Positions 6,018 to 12,359 of a stretch of DNA of 15,011 bases are shown in pieces. The DNA is taken from the NCBI GenBank assembly GCA_041663305.1, contig JBAYMT010000013.1, positions 1 to 15,011 of the forward strand, given 5' to 3'. Both the position numbers and the translations under genes were made by a program. The DNA comes from Minisyncoccus sp041663305 (GTDB lineage: Bacteria > Patescibacteriota > Minisyncoccia > Minisyncoccales > Minisyncoccaceae). The notes beneath the pieces are model-generated. The model was given only the letters and a program-made list of their open reading frames with translations, ran no database searches and had not been told where the DNA came from. Each line of letters opens with the position of its first letter. Position 1 is the first letter of the stretch.

Positions 6018-6137
6018 ATGAAAGTAAACCCATCAGTCAAAAAAATGTGTATGGATTGCAAGATCGTTCGCCGAAAAGGACGCGTTTATGTAATTTGCAA
6101 GAAAAACCCAAAACACAAGCAAAGACAAGGTGCATAA
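6018..6137 (+). CDS. rpmJ: Ribosomal protein L36
   Basis: This is a 39-residue protein of the large subunit, starting MKVNPSVKKMCMDCKIVRRK and ending NPKHKQRQGA, very close to the family consensus. It retains all four zinc ligands of the C+ form: C11, C14, C27 and H33. The gene begins 10 bp after infA, the standard infA-rpmJ-rpsM order. Confidence 0.97.
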   Translation: MKVNPSVKKMCMDCKIVRRKGRVYVICKKNPKHKQRQGA

Positions 6138-6166
6138 TAATTTATTTTAAGAATTAAGAGACAATT

Positions 6167-6556
6167 ATGGCAAGAATCATAGGAATCAATATTCCTGACG
6201 AAAAAACAATTGATATCGGCTTGACTTATATCTATGGAATCGGACCTTCTGTTAGTAAGAAGGTTTTGGCTGAATGTAAAATTGATTTGAAAAAGAAAGT
6301 AAAGGATTTGACTCAAGACGAAATCGGTAAATTGAAACAGGTTATTGAAAAGAATTTTAGGGTCGAAGGAGAGCTCCGAAGAGACGTTATGATGAACATC
6401 AAGCGTCTTAAAGATATTGGCAGCTGGAGAGGGGGCAGACACGCAAAAGGTTTGCCAGTAAGAGGTCAAACCTCTAGAATCAACAGCAGGACCGTTAGAG
6501 GAAACCGAAGGAACACAGTTGGATCTGGTAGAAAAGCTCCGCCTTCACCGAAATAG
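6167..6556 (+). CDS. rpsM: Ribosomal protein S13
   Basis: S13 sits in the head of the small subunit and contacts 16S rRNA, P-site tRNA and the L5 bridge. The product is 129 residues, slightly longer than the E. coli protein of 118. Conserved features are the start MARIIGINIPDEKTIDIGLT, the helix-hairpin-helix segment YIYGIGPSVSKKVL, the stretch EGELRRDVMMNIKRL, and RGGRHAKGLPVRGQ. The extra length is a basic C-terminal tail rich in Arg, Gly and Pro that would lie near the tRNA sites. No clear Shine-Dalgarno site precedes the ATG. Confidence 0.97.
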   Translation: MARIIGINIPDEKTIDIGLTYIYGIGPSVSKKVLAECKIDLKKKVKDLTQDEIGKLKQVIEKNFRVEGELRRDVMMNIKRLKDIGSWRGGRHAKGLPVRGQTSRINSRTVRGNRRNTVGSGRKAPPSPK

Positions 6557-6597
6557 TCCTTATATTGACTTATATTATTAGCATTTGAAGATATTCT

Positions 6598-7050
6598 ATG
6601 GGTAAAAAACATGTTATCAAAAAAACTGAAGAAGAGATGATTAAGGAGGGCGAGGCCGTTGAAAAAGCCATGCAGAAAAACACTTCTACGCTGCGTGCTC
6701 CTTTAGGAAAAGAAGGCAGAGTTTATATTTTCAGTTCATACAACAACACTATCATTAGTTTAACCGATGCAAACGGAAATGTTTTAACCGGAAAGTCTGC
6801 TGGAAAGCTTGGATTTAAAGGAACAAAAAAATCTAGTCCATTCGCTGCTTCTAAAGTAGCCGAAGCTGTTGGCTTGATTGCCGAAAAAACAGGAATGAAA
6901 AGATTACAGATAATTGTAAAGGGTGTTGGTTCGGGAAGAGAATCGGCCTTGAGGTCAATTGCCAACCAAGGATTTGAAGTCCTATCTATAAAAGATGCAA
7001 CTCCTATCCCACACAATGGTTGCCGCGCTAAGAAACCAAGAAGATTATAA
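6598..7050 (+). CDS. rpsK: Ribosomal protein S11
   Basis: S11 belongs to the platform of the 30S subunit near the mRNA exit and contacts 16S rRNA. The product is 150 residues. Family segments include VYIFSSYNNTIISLTDANGN, SAGKLGFKGTKKSSPFAA, IIVKGVGSGRESALRS and the end TPIPHNGCRAKKPRRL. The first 35 or so residues are a charged extension (KKTEEEMIKEGEAVEKAM) longer than in E. coli. The gap from rpsM is 41 nt with no convincing terminator, so co-transcription is likely. Confidence 0.97.
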   Translation: MGKKHVIKKTEEEMIKEGEAVEKAMQKNTSTLRAPLGKEGRVYIFSSYNNTIISLTDANGNVLTGKSAGKLGFKGTKKSSPFAASKVAEAVGLIAEKTGMKRLQIIVKGVGSGRESALRSIANQGFEVLSIKDATPIPHNGCRAKKPRRL

Positions 7051-7070
7051 TTTGTGAGTGAAGCTAAATT

Positions 7071-7703
7071 ATGAAAACACAAGCCAAATGTAAAATTTGC
7101 AGGAGATTGGGAGATAAGCTTTTTTTGAAAGGTGAAAAATGTCTATCCAACAAATGCGCAATGATTGAAAGACCGTTTGCCCCAGGACAACGTGCAAAAA
7201 AAAGAAGGTCTAATCTTTCTGAATATGGAAAAGAACTTGCCGAGAAGCAGAAAATGAAAAGATGGTATCAATTGTCAGAATCACAGCTAAAGAAATACGT
7301 AAAAGAAATTTACAGAGATAGAGCTAAGATAAAAAGCGTTGCAGATGCATTGGTATCGAAAATAGAAATTCGTTTAGACAACGTTATTTTTAGGTTGGGA
7401 TGGGCAAGGTCAAGAAGTCATGCTATGCAGCTTGCAGGTCATGGACATTTTAAGGTGAATGGCCGAAAAGTTGATATCCCCTCAATGCAATTGAGAGTAG
7501 GAGATATTATTTCGGTCCGAGAAGGGTCAAAAGGAAAAGATACCCTTAAGGATATTCTTGAGCTAGCAAAAAAGAATCCAGCTCCAAAGTGGATATCTTT
7601 TGACGTAGGAAAAATGGAGGCCGTAATAACTAGGCTGCCTTTGGCTGAAGATATTCAGCTGCCAGCTGACATTACTACTGTTTTTGAACACTATTCAAGG
7701 TAA
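7071..7703 (+). CDS. rpsD: Ribosomal protein S4
   Basis: S4 is a primary 16S rRNA binder that nucleates 30S assembly and helps form the mRNA entry. At 210 residues it has the usual length. The N-terminus has a zinc-binding arrangement C7, C10, C24, C29, so it is the C+ form. The S4 RNA-binding domain runs at about residues 98-160, with RLDNVIFRLGWARSRSHAMQ, then GHFKVNGRKVDIPS and LRVGDIISVRE. The gene lies in the standard order between rpsK and rpoA. S4 autoregulates its operon in E. coli, but I see no comparable leader here. Confidence 0.97.
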   Translation: MKTQAKCKICRRLGDKLFLKGEKCLSNKCAMIERPFAPGQRAKKRRSNLSEYGKELAEKQKMKRWYQLSESQLKKYVKEIYRDRAKIKSVADALVSKIEIRLDNVIFRLGWARSRSHAMQLAGHGHFKVNGRKVDIPSMQLRVGDIISVREGSKGKDTLKDILELAKKNPAPKWISFDVGKMEAVITRLPLAEDIQLPADITTVFEHYSR

Positions 7704-7748
7704 TATTAAGTAAACTTAGGATTTTCAATCTTAAAAAAATAATAAAAT

Positions 7749-8558
7749 ATGATTTCATTACCAACTTCTATCAAAAACAAAAAAATAAAGGAGAATCATT
7801 CCATTTTTGAGATAGAATCATTGTATCCAGGATACGGAGTTACTATTGGTAACGCCCTTAGAAGAGTGATCCTATCATCTCTTATCGGTGCTGCTGTTAC
7901 AGAAGCAAAGATAAAAGATGCTCCTCATGAATTTTCAACAATTCCGGGAGTGAAAGAAGATGTTTTGAATATCTTAATGAATTTAAAACAATTAAGATTC
8001 AAAATGCACGGGAATGAGCCTCAAATGGCAACACTAAAGGTAAAAGGAGAAAAAGAAGCGCTAGGAAAAGATTTTAAATTTTCGTCTGAATTAGAACTTG
8101 CTAACCCAGAACTCCATATTGCCACTATTACCGAAAAAACGACAGAACTTGAAATAGAAATAAAGATTGAAAAAGGCGTTGGATATGAGTTCCAAGATGA
8201 TCCTAAAAACAAGAAAGGAATTGGCGTTATGGGACTAGATGCAGCATTTACTCCCATAAAGAGAGTAAACTACGTTGTTGAAAATATGAGGGTTGGAAAA
8301 AGAACCGATTTTGATAAGATAAGCCTAGAAGTAGAAACCGATGGAACTATTACCCCAGAAGACGCATTGGCAGAAGCTCTTAATATCCTTATCTCCCACT
8401 TCGCATTTTTAAAAGACGATTTTTTTGGAGTAGAGGAAGTAAAAGAAGAAAAAGCTGCTAAGGAAATCAAAACTGAAGAAGTGGCGGAAGAAGAACCGGC
8501 AACAGAAGAAAAAGAGGAAAAGAAAACTAAGAAAGCAACAAGCAAAAAGAAAAAGTAA
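7749..8558 (+). CDS. rpoA: RNA polymerase alpha subunit lacking the C-terminal domain
   Basis: The alpha dimer is the assembly platform for beta and beta'. The N-terminal domain is intact to about residue 224: YPGYGVTIGNALRRVILSSL, HEFSTIPGVKEDVLNILMNL, GYEFQDD, MGLDAAFTPIKRVNYVVENM, GKRTDFDKISLEVETDGTI and PEDALAEALNILISH. Then, where the linker and the helix-hairpin-helix alpha-CTD normally follow, there is only a 45-residue Glu/Lys/Ala-rich low-complexity tail ending in SKKKK. Total length is 269 against about 329 in E. coli. The frame closes cleanly and rplQ starts 22 bp later, with no CTD remnant between. UP-element binding and CTD-mediated activation should therefore be absent unless the domain is encoded elsewhere. 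Confidence 0.96.
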   Translation: MISLPTSIKNKKIKENHSIFEIESLYPGYGVTIGNALRRVILSSLIGAAVTEAKIKDAPHEFSTIPGVKEDVLNILMNLKQLRFKMHGNEPQMATLKVKGEKEALGKDFKFSSELELANPELHIATITEKTTELEIEIKIEKGVGYEFQDDPKNKKGIGVMGLDAAFTPIKRVNYVVENMRVGKRTDFDKISLEVETDGTITPEDALAEALNILISHFAFLKDDFFGVEEVKEEKAAKEIKTEEVAEEEPATEEKEEKKTKKATSKKKK

Positions 8559-8580
8559 TAATGTTTTTAAGTAAGAGATT

Positions 8581-8928
8581 ATGAATAACTTAAGTAAAGG
8601 CAGAAAATTTCATAGAAAAGCAGGACCAAGGAAAGCCTTGATGAAAACTTTGGCAACATCTCTTTTGATAAAAGAAAGGATAACAACAACCGAAGCAAAA
8701 GCTAAAGAATTGTCACCTTTTATCGAAAAGAAAATCACCAAAGCCAAAAAAGGCGATATTGCTGCTAGGAGATATTTATCCAGATTTTTCAACGAAAAGA
8801 CCGTTAAAAAACTAGTTGATGAAATCGCTCCTCGTTATAAAGAAAGAAGCGGGGGATATACCAGGGTCGTCAAATTAGGAGCAAGAAAGTCTGATAGTTC
8901 AAAAATGGCTGTCATTGAATTGGTATAG
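8581..8928 (+). CDS. rplQ: Ribosomal protein L17
   Basis: This is a large-subunit protein near the polypeptide exit tunnel. Its 115 residues match the bacterial core length. Diagnostic segments are GRKFHRKAGPRKALMKTLAT, ERITTTEAKAKELSPFIEK and GYTRVVKLGARKSDSSKMAV. The AAGAGA-like stretch just before the ATG is a modest Shine-Dalgarno candidate. It follows rpoA as in nearly all bacteria. Confidence 0.96.
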   Translation: MNNLSKGRKFHRKAGPRKALMKTLATSLLIKERITTTEAKAKELSPFIEKKITKAKKGDIAARRYLSRFFNEKTVKKLVDEIAPRYKERSGGYTRVVKLGARKSDSSKMAVIELV

Positions 8929-8950
8929 CCTCAAGTAAAACAAAAATATT

Positions 8951-9310
8951 ATGGAAAAAGAAGCTAAAAAAGAAATATATACAATTGACGCCGGAGGCAA
9001 AGTTCTTGGACGATTAGCAACAGAAATTGTCACAATTCTTAGAGGCAAGAACAAGCCAGATTTTATGCCGAACAAAGATTCTAATAACTATGTAGTTATC
9101 AAGAATATCAAAAAGATTGTCGTTACTGGGAACAAGATGGAAGGCAAGACCTATTTCAGCCACAGTGGATATCTGGGAAGCGAAAAAAATACTCCGATGA
9201 AAGTCGTTTTTGAAAAAAACCCAGGTGAAATATTGATCAGGGCAGTATCGGGAATGCTACCTAAGAACCGTCTTAGAGACAAACAATTAAAACGTATTAA
9301 GTTTGAATAA
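8951..9310 (+). CDS. rplM: Ribosomal protein L13, short form
   Basis: L13 is an early-assembling 23S rRNA binder of the large subunit. Recognisable segments are YTIDAGGKVLGRLATEIVTI, LRGKNKPDFMPNKDS, TGNKMEGKTYFSHSGYLGS and the signature RAVSGMLPKNRLRDKQLKRI. At 119 residues it is shorter than the E. coli protein (142): it stops soon after the MLPKN signature and lacks the usual tail ending around QPQVLDI. The rpsI gene begins one base after the stop, the normal rplM-rpsI pairing, so the two are translationally close. Confidence 0.96.
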   Translation: MEKEAKKEIYTIDAGGKVLGRLATEIVTILRGKNKPDFMPNKDSNNYVVIKNIKKIVVTGNKMEGKTYFSHSGYLGSEKNTPMKVVFEKNPGEILIRAVSGMLPKNRLRDKQLKRIKFE

Positions 9311-9311
9311 T

Positions 9312-10025
9312 ATGCCAAAGGAAAAAAAATCTTCCGAAAAAACTGAAAAAAAGGAAAAAAAGGTAGCAGTAGCAAAAGAGCCTAAGGCAGTTAAAGAGCC
9401 CAAGAAAACTGTTGTCAAAAAAGAAAAAGCAGCAGCAGAACCTAAAAAGAAGACTGCTCCAAAAAAAGAAGAAACTACCGAAAAAACTAGCACTGCCACA
9501 AACGAAGTTGTGGCAATTAGCGATGAAACAAAAAAAGAAAATGCCAGAGCAATAAACGAAATGTTTGGCTTGACTTCTTATGATTTTGACGATGATTCAG
9601 ATTTGCCAACCGACATAAAATACGACGAATCAAGCAATGCCTACTTTATGGGAACAGGCAGAAGAAAAACTTCTGTAGCCCGTGTCCGCCTTTACACAAA
9701 AGGCGATAAGACTATTTCTGTTAATAAAAAGAAGTTTGAAGAATACTTCACTAGCGATGACCTGCAGAGAATAGTGATATCATCTTTAGAAAGAATGAAG
9801 TCTGCCGGCAAATTCAAAATTACTGTTGTGGTGAAAGGAGGAGGAATTCGTTCCCAAGCCGAAGCAGTAAGACATGGAATTGCTAGAGCATTGACTGTCT
9901 TCAACCCAGAATACAGAAAGAGGCTTAGAAGATCCGGATACCTGACTAGGGACCAGAGAATGAAAGAAAGAAAGAAATTCGGTCTTAAAAGAGCAAGACG
10001 CGCTCCACAATGGTCAAAGAGGTAA
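9312..10025 (+). CDS. rpsI: Ribosomal protein S9 with long N-terminal extension
   Basis: S9 sits in the head of the 30S subunit and its basic C-terminal tail reaches the P-site tRNA. The S9 domain spans about residues 110-237: FMGTGRRKTSVARVRLY, VKGGGIRSQAEAVRHGIARA, RSGYLTRDQRMKERKKFG and the tail ARRAPQWSKR. Ahead of it lie about 110 residues absent from E. coli S9 (130 residues): a Lys/Glu/Ala/Thr low-complexity part, then a short acidic, more ordered-looking segment containing INEMFGLTSYDFDDDSD. I chose ATG 9312, one base after rplM; an in-frame TTG at 9303 overlaps rplM and is less likely. The next in-frame ATG is deep inside the extension, so a much shorter product would need an internal start. 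Confidence 0.95.
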   Translation: MPKEKKSSEKTEKKEKKVAVAKEPKAVKEPKKTVVKKEKAAAEPKKKTAPKKEETTEKTSTATNEVVAISDETKKENARAINEMFGLTSYDFDDDSDLPTDIKYDESSNAYFMGTGRRKTSVARVRLYTKGDKTISVNKKKFEEYFTSDDLQRIVISSLERMKSAGKFKITVVVKGGGIRSQAEAVRHGIARALTVFNPEYRKRLRRSGYLTRDQRMKERKKFGLKRARRAPQWSKR

Positions 10026-10060
10026 TCTTTTACCAAAAAACAATATTACTTTTCAAAAAA

Positions 10061-10083
10061 TGCGCCCACTCGGGCGTGTTTTT
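10061..10083 (+). terminator. Rho-independent terminator of the ribosomal cluster
   Basis: CGCCC (10063-10067), loop ACTC, GGGCG (10072-10076), extended by weaker pairs and followed by TTTTT at 10079-10083, 36 bp after the rpsI stop. The preceding A-run would let it act on the opposite strand too. Confidence 0.8.
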
Positions 10084-10090
10084 GCTTAAT

Positions 10091-10119
10091 TTCTCTTGTT
10101 TTTAGGATTACTTTATAAT
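10091..10119 (+). promoter_or_regulatory. Candidate promoter of the small secreted protein gene
   Basis: TATAAT at 10114-10119 matches the -10 consensus; the -35 position (TTCTCT at 10091-10096, 17-bp spacer) is weak. It lies between the ribosomal terminator and the next gene, where a promoter is expected. Confidence 0.5.
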
Positions 10120-10130
10120 ACGATTACCGC

Positions 10131-10160
10131 ATAGGTAAATCACAAGTTTGCCTATAGGAG
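10131..10160 (+). promoter_or_regulatory. Leader hairpin abutting a Shine-Dalgarno site
   Basis: ATAGGTAAA (10131-10139) pairs with TTTGCCTAT (10147-10155) over 9 bp (one G-U) around a 7-nt loop. The next five bases, AGGAG (10156-10160), are the Shine-Dalgarno site, 4 nt before ATG 10165. The hairpin forms most of the short leader and could affect ribosome access or transcript stability. Confidence 0.5.
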
Positions 10161-10164
10161 TTTT

Positions 10165-10461
10165 ATGAAGAAAATAGTTCTTTTGATTCTTTTGTTGCTG
10201 GCTTCGACAATTGCTTTTGCCGAACAAACTGTTCCAGCTGAAAGCTGGAAAGAAGGGGCGATTAACTGGGCCATATATCCGCCCAACGACGGATATATCT
10301 TGCTGACCGCCGAAGGAAAGAATTTTGAACTCAGCTTGAAGGTTGAGCAGGTGTTCTTTGTAAAAAACAGAGAACAGATTATTGCTGACCTGACCAAAAC
10401 CTTAACAGGGGAGGTTTCGGAACAAGCAATGATCGCAATAAAAAAAATAAGAAGCCAATAA
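10165..10461 (+). CDS. Small secreted protein of unknown function
   Basis: The product has 98 residues. The N-terminus is a classic signal peptide: MKK, a Leu/Ile-rich core, and a likely cleavage after AFA (about residue 19). The mature part of about 79 residues contains NWAIYPPNDGYILLTAEGKN, a beta-rich stretch, then a helix-forming C-terminus ending KKIRSQ. It has no Cys, no lipobox and no membrane anchor after the signal. I do not recognise the family. It has the clearest Shine-Dalgarno site in the window, and its own promoter and leader hairpin, so it is likely a real, separately regulated gene. Confidence 0.8.
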   Translation: MKKIVLLILLLLASTIAFAEQTVPAESWKEGAINWAIYPPNDGYILLTAEGKNFELSLKVEQVFFVKNREQIIADLTKTLTGEVSEQAMIAIKKIRSQ

Positions 10462-10473
10462 ACTTCTTTTTTT
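10449..10473 (+). terminator. Probable terminator overlapping the stop codon
   Basis: AAGAAG (10449-10454) pairs with CTTCTT (10463-10468) around an 8-nt loop that includes the stop codon start, followed by an uninterrupted T-run to 10473. The stem is AT-rich but well placed. Confidence 0.45.
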
Positions 10474-10549
10474 AATTATAATTCAACCGATACCAATATT
10501 AAACAAATATTATCAATAGACAAAAAAGAATGACGGTATTATACTATAA

Positions 10550-10747
10550 ATGGTACTTATCATGTGTTCCAAAAATTACCCTTATGTTGAGGGAGGGCGC
10601 AGAAGAATTACAGATCCTGGAATGGGGCAAATTATTTCCCCAAAAAAACCAATTTTAGATGACATGCAAACACAAGTGAGCATGTTGTTTTATTTATTGC
10701 CCGAACACCATGGGCGTGAGCCCGTTTTAAGGCATGACGAAAAATAA
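10550..10747 (+). CDS. Small hypothetical protein
   Basis: This is an unrecognised 65-residue ORF. ATG 10550 follows a TATACT box (10540-10545) by only 4 nt, so the in-frame ATG at 10562 (MCSKNYPYVEGG) is the better start if transcription begins near 10552. The composition is globular-looking rather than random: GRRRITDPGMGQIISPKKPI, then a helix VSMLFYLLPEHHG and a charged end. There is no signal peptide or known motif. Support is limited to length, lack of overlap with other genes and a nearby -10-like box. Confidence 0.4.
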   Translation: MVLIMCSKNYPYVEGGRRRITDPGMGQIISPKKPILDDMQTQVSMLFYLLPEHHGREPVLRHDEK

Positions 10748-10759
10748 TCAAAGAAAAAG

Positions 10760-10846
10760 ATGAGTATGATCCAACCGATGCCGACCCCAAAAATTAAGAC
10801 TGAACCTCGTACTAGACAACGTAAGTATTTTAATATTATCATTTAA
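10760..10846 (+). CDS. Possible 28-residue small ORF upstream of a membrane protein gene
   Basis: ATG 10760 opens a frame of 28 codons rich in Pro, Lys and Arg (MIQPMPTPKIKTEPRTRQRK) that stops 2 nt before the ATG of the next gene at 10849. The tight spacing would allow translational coupling. A weak purine stretch AAAGAAAAA precedes it. There is no homology I can recall; it may be chance. Confidence 0.2.
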   Translation: MSMIQPMPTPKIKTEPRTRQRKYFNIII

Positions 10847-10848
10847 GT

Positions 10849-11391
10849 ATGAGTAATATAAATAGGAAAATTTTAATATTCATTTTTGCATTAGTTCTTA
10901 TTATTCTTTTCGCTTGGGGTTTTACCAGCGCGAACGAGGGAATTAAAATTGCATTGATAGGCTTGGGAGGAGCGTTGATAGGAGGAGCAATATCGGCAGT
11001 AGCTCAATTTATTAATAGGAGAATTGAAATGGAAAAATGGAAAAAGGAAAAGAAGATAGAAATACTTTTGAATAAAAGAAACGACATTAAAGAGCTTTGC
11101 GATAAATATGAAAGCAATGCATTGGAATCATCTTCATTTGAAGATGCTCTTGGTATGCTTACAAAAACATTCAATCAGATATTAATAGATTCGCCCATTT
11201 TTCCAGACGAAGTGAATGATGAGTTTTTAGAGATAATGAAAGAAATAAATGCTATTATTGAGGAAAATGAAGATGATAATGGCGAACTTAAGGAAAAAAT
11301 TCAAGAAACAAACTCAAGAATAGCTCGAAATATCAAGAAATGCATCAATATTATTGACAGGCAAATAGAAAAAGAAATCAACGAAATATAA
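10849..11391 (+). CDS. Two-helix membrane protein with coiled-coil tail, unknown function
   Basis: The product has 180 residues. Two hydrophobic helices lie at about 7-25 and 32-54; the second is Gly-rich (GLGGALIGGAISA), a glycine-zipper pattern suited to helix packing. From about residue 56 the protein is highly charged and helical (RRIEMEKWKKEKKIEILLNK) with a second heptad-like stretch at about 130-180, suggesting a cytoplasmic coiled coil. No enzymatic motif is visible. The gene precedes the prepilin gene by 36 bp, but that gene seems to have its own promoter, so a functional link is uncertain. Confidence 0.65.
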   Translation: MSNINRKILIFIFALVLIILFAWGFTSANEGIKIALIGLGGALIGGAISAVAQFINRRIEMEKWKKEKKIEILLNKRNDIKELCDKYESNALESSSFEDALGMLTKTFNQILIDSPIFPDEVNDEFLEIMKEINAIIEENEDDNGELKEKIQETNSRIARNIKKCINIIDRQIEKEINEI

Positions 11392-11411
11392 TAGAAAACA
11401 AAAAACAAATC

Positions 11412-11420
11412 TGGTATAAT
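11412..11420 (+). promoter_or_regulatory. Extended -10 promoter, probably giving a leaderless prepilin mRNA
   Basis: TG-G-TATAAT (11412-11420) is a perfect extended -10. Normal spacing places the transcription start 7-8 nt downstream, at or next to the A of ATG 11428. No Shine-Dalgarno site could fit in such a transcript. Confidence 0.6.
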
Positions 11421-11427
11421 ATCTTTA

Positions 11428-12264
11428 ATGAATAAAGCGTTTACCTTAATAGAGCTGTTGGTTGTTATTGTTATAGTTGGCATTTTGGCCAGCATTATTA
11501 TTGTCTCAACGATAAATGCCCAGAATAGCGCGAATGACGCTAAACGAAAGGCGGACATTAATCAGATCTCCAAAGCAATACTAATGTATAAAATTGGAAA
11601 TCCAAATACATCTTTAGGTATAAGTTCTGGTTGCGAGATAGGAGGGGATTGCGGAGCAATAAATGTAATATTTGGAGAAGCGGTCACTTTTCGAGACCCA
11701 AAAGGCTCGTATTATACTTACTATTCCAGTGACGGCATTGATTTTAATATTTTTGCTATTCTTTCTACGGAAAAAGTGTTTGGATATTCTTCTATAGACA
11801 GTTATTATACCTCCGTTATGGCAAGATCATCAGCGTATAATAGTTTAAACAAGTTTTGGGTCATTTCTCCGCCAAGTCCTCCTATGGCAAACGTGGATGA
11901 CTCTGCAAATGGCGCATTGTTTGGACAGGTTTCTTCTTTTTCTGCTGGGTGGACATCTTATGTTAAAATAAATGCTGCCAATGGATTTGAGGCAGGGAAT
12001 TATGATATTTACGTCAGGGCACGAACCGACGGATCAGGAAGTAACCCAACGAGCTTACCGTTTAAGATTTATGATCGCGATACCGAAAACCTCCAAGAGT
12101 GGACAGTTAATGATCTCAGTACTTCTTATCAGGTAAAATATGTTGGAAGATATACCCTACAGCAAGCAGATATAAACAAAATTCATATTGATTCGAGTTT
12201 TTCTTCGGGCGAAGTTACTACCAATTACTTTGTCGATTTTCTTGAATTTAGACCCGTTCCCTAA
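11428..12264 (+). CDS. Type IV prepilin-like protein with beta-rich C-terminal domain
   Basis: The product has 278 residues. The N-terminus MNKA-FTLIELLVVIVIVGIL is a class III prepilin signal: short basic leader, FTLIE with Glu at +5 and a hydrophobic helix. The residue before the cleavage site is Ala rather than the usual Gly. Residues about 30-130 follow a minor pilin pattern (helix, then CEIGGDC, a possible disulfide loop). From about 150, after a Pro-rich linker (ISPPSPPMANV), a second domain appears with repeated beta strands, including GFEAGNYDIYVRARTDGSGS and VGRYTLQQADINKIHIDSSF, resembling a jelly-roll or carbohydrate-binding fold. It probably forms or decorates a pilus or pseudopilus and may bind a ligand. 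No pilus assembly genes are in the window. Confidence 0.85.
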   Translation: MNKAFTLIELLVVIVIVGILASIIIVSTINAQNSANDAKRKADINQISKAILMYKIGNPNTSLGISSGCEIGGDCGAINVIFGEAVTFRDPKGSYYTYYSSDGIDFNIFAILSTEKVFGYSSIDSYYTSVMARSSAYNSLNKFWVISPPSPPMANVDDSANGALFGQVSSFSAGWTSYVKINAANGFEAGNYDIYVRARTDGSGSNPTSLPFKIYDRDTENLQEWTVNDLSTSYQVKYVGRYTLQQADINKIHIDSSFSSGEVTTNYFVDFLEFRPVP

Positions 12265-12299
12265 GCTCGTCCTTAATCAAAGACAAGGTTCTGAAAAGT

Positions 12300-12328
12300 T
12301 TTACTTTGCGTTTATTAAATGGTAAAAT
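12300..12328 (+). promoter_or_regulatory. Extended -10 promoter for the PNGGE-repeat protein gene
   Basis: TG-G-TAAAAT (12320-12328) with a weak -35 (TTTACT at 12300-12305). Transcription would start near 12335, leaving a leader of about 25 nt. AAGGA at 12341-12345 is a possible but distant ribosome binding site. Confidence 0.5.
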
Positions 12329-12359
12329 AAGCGCATAACTAAGGATTAATAAAAATAAA

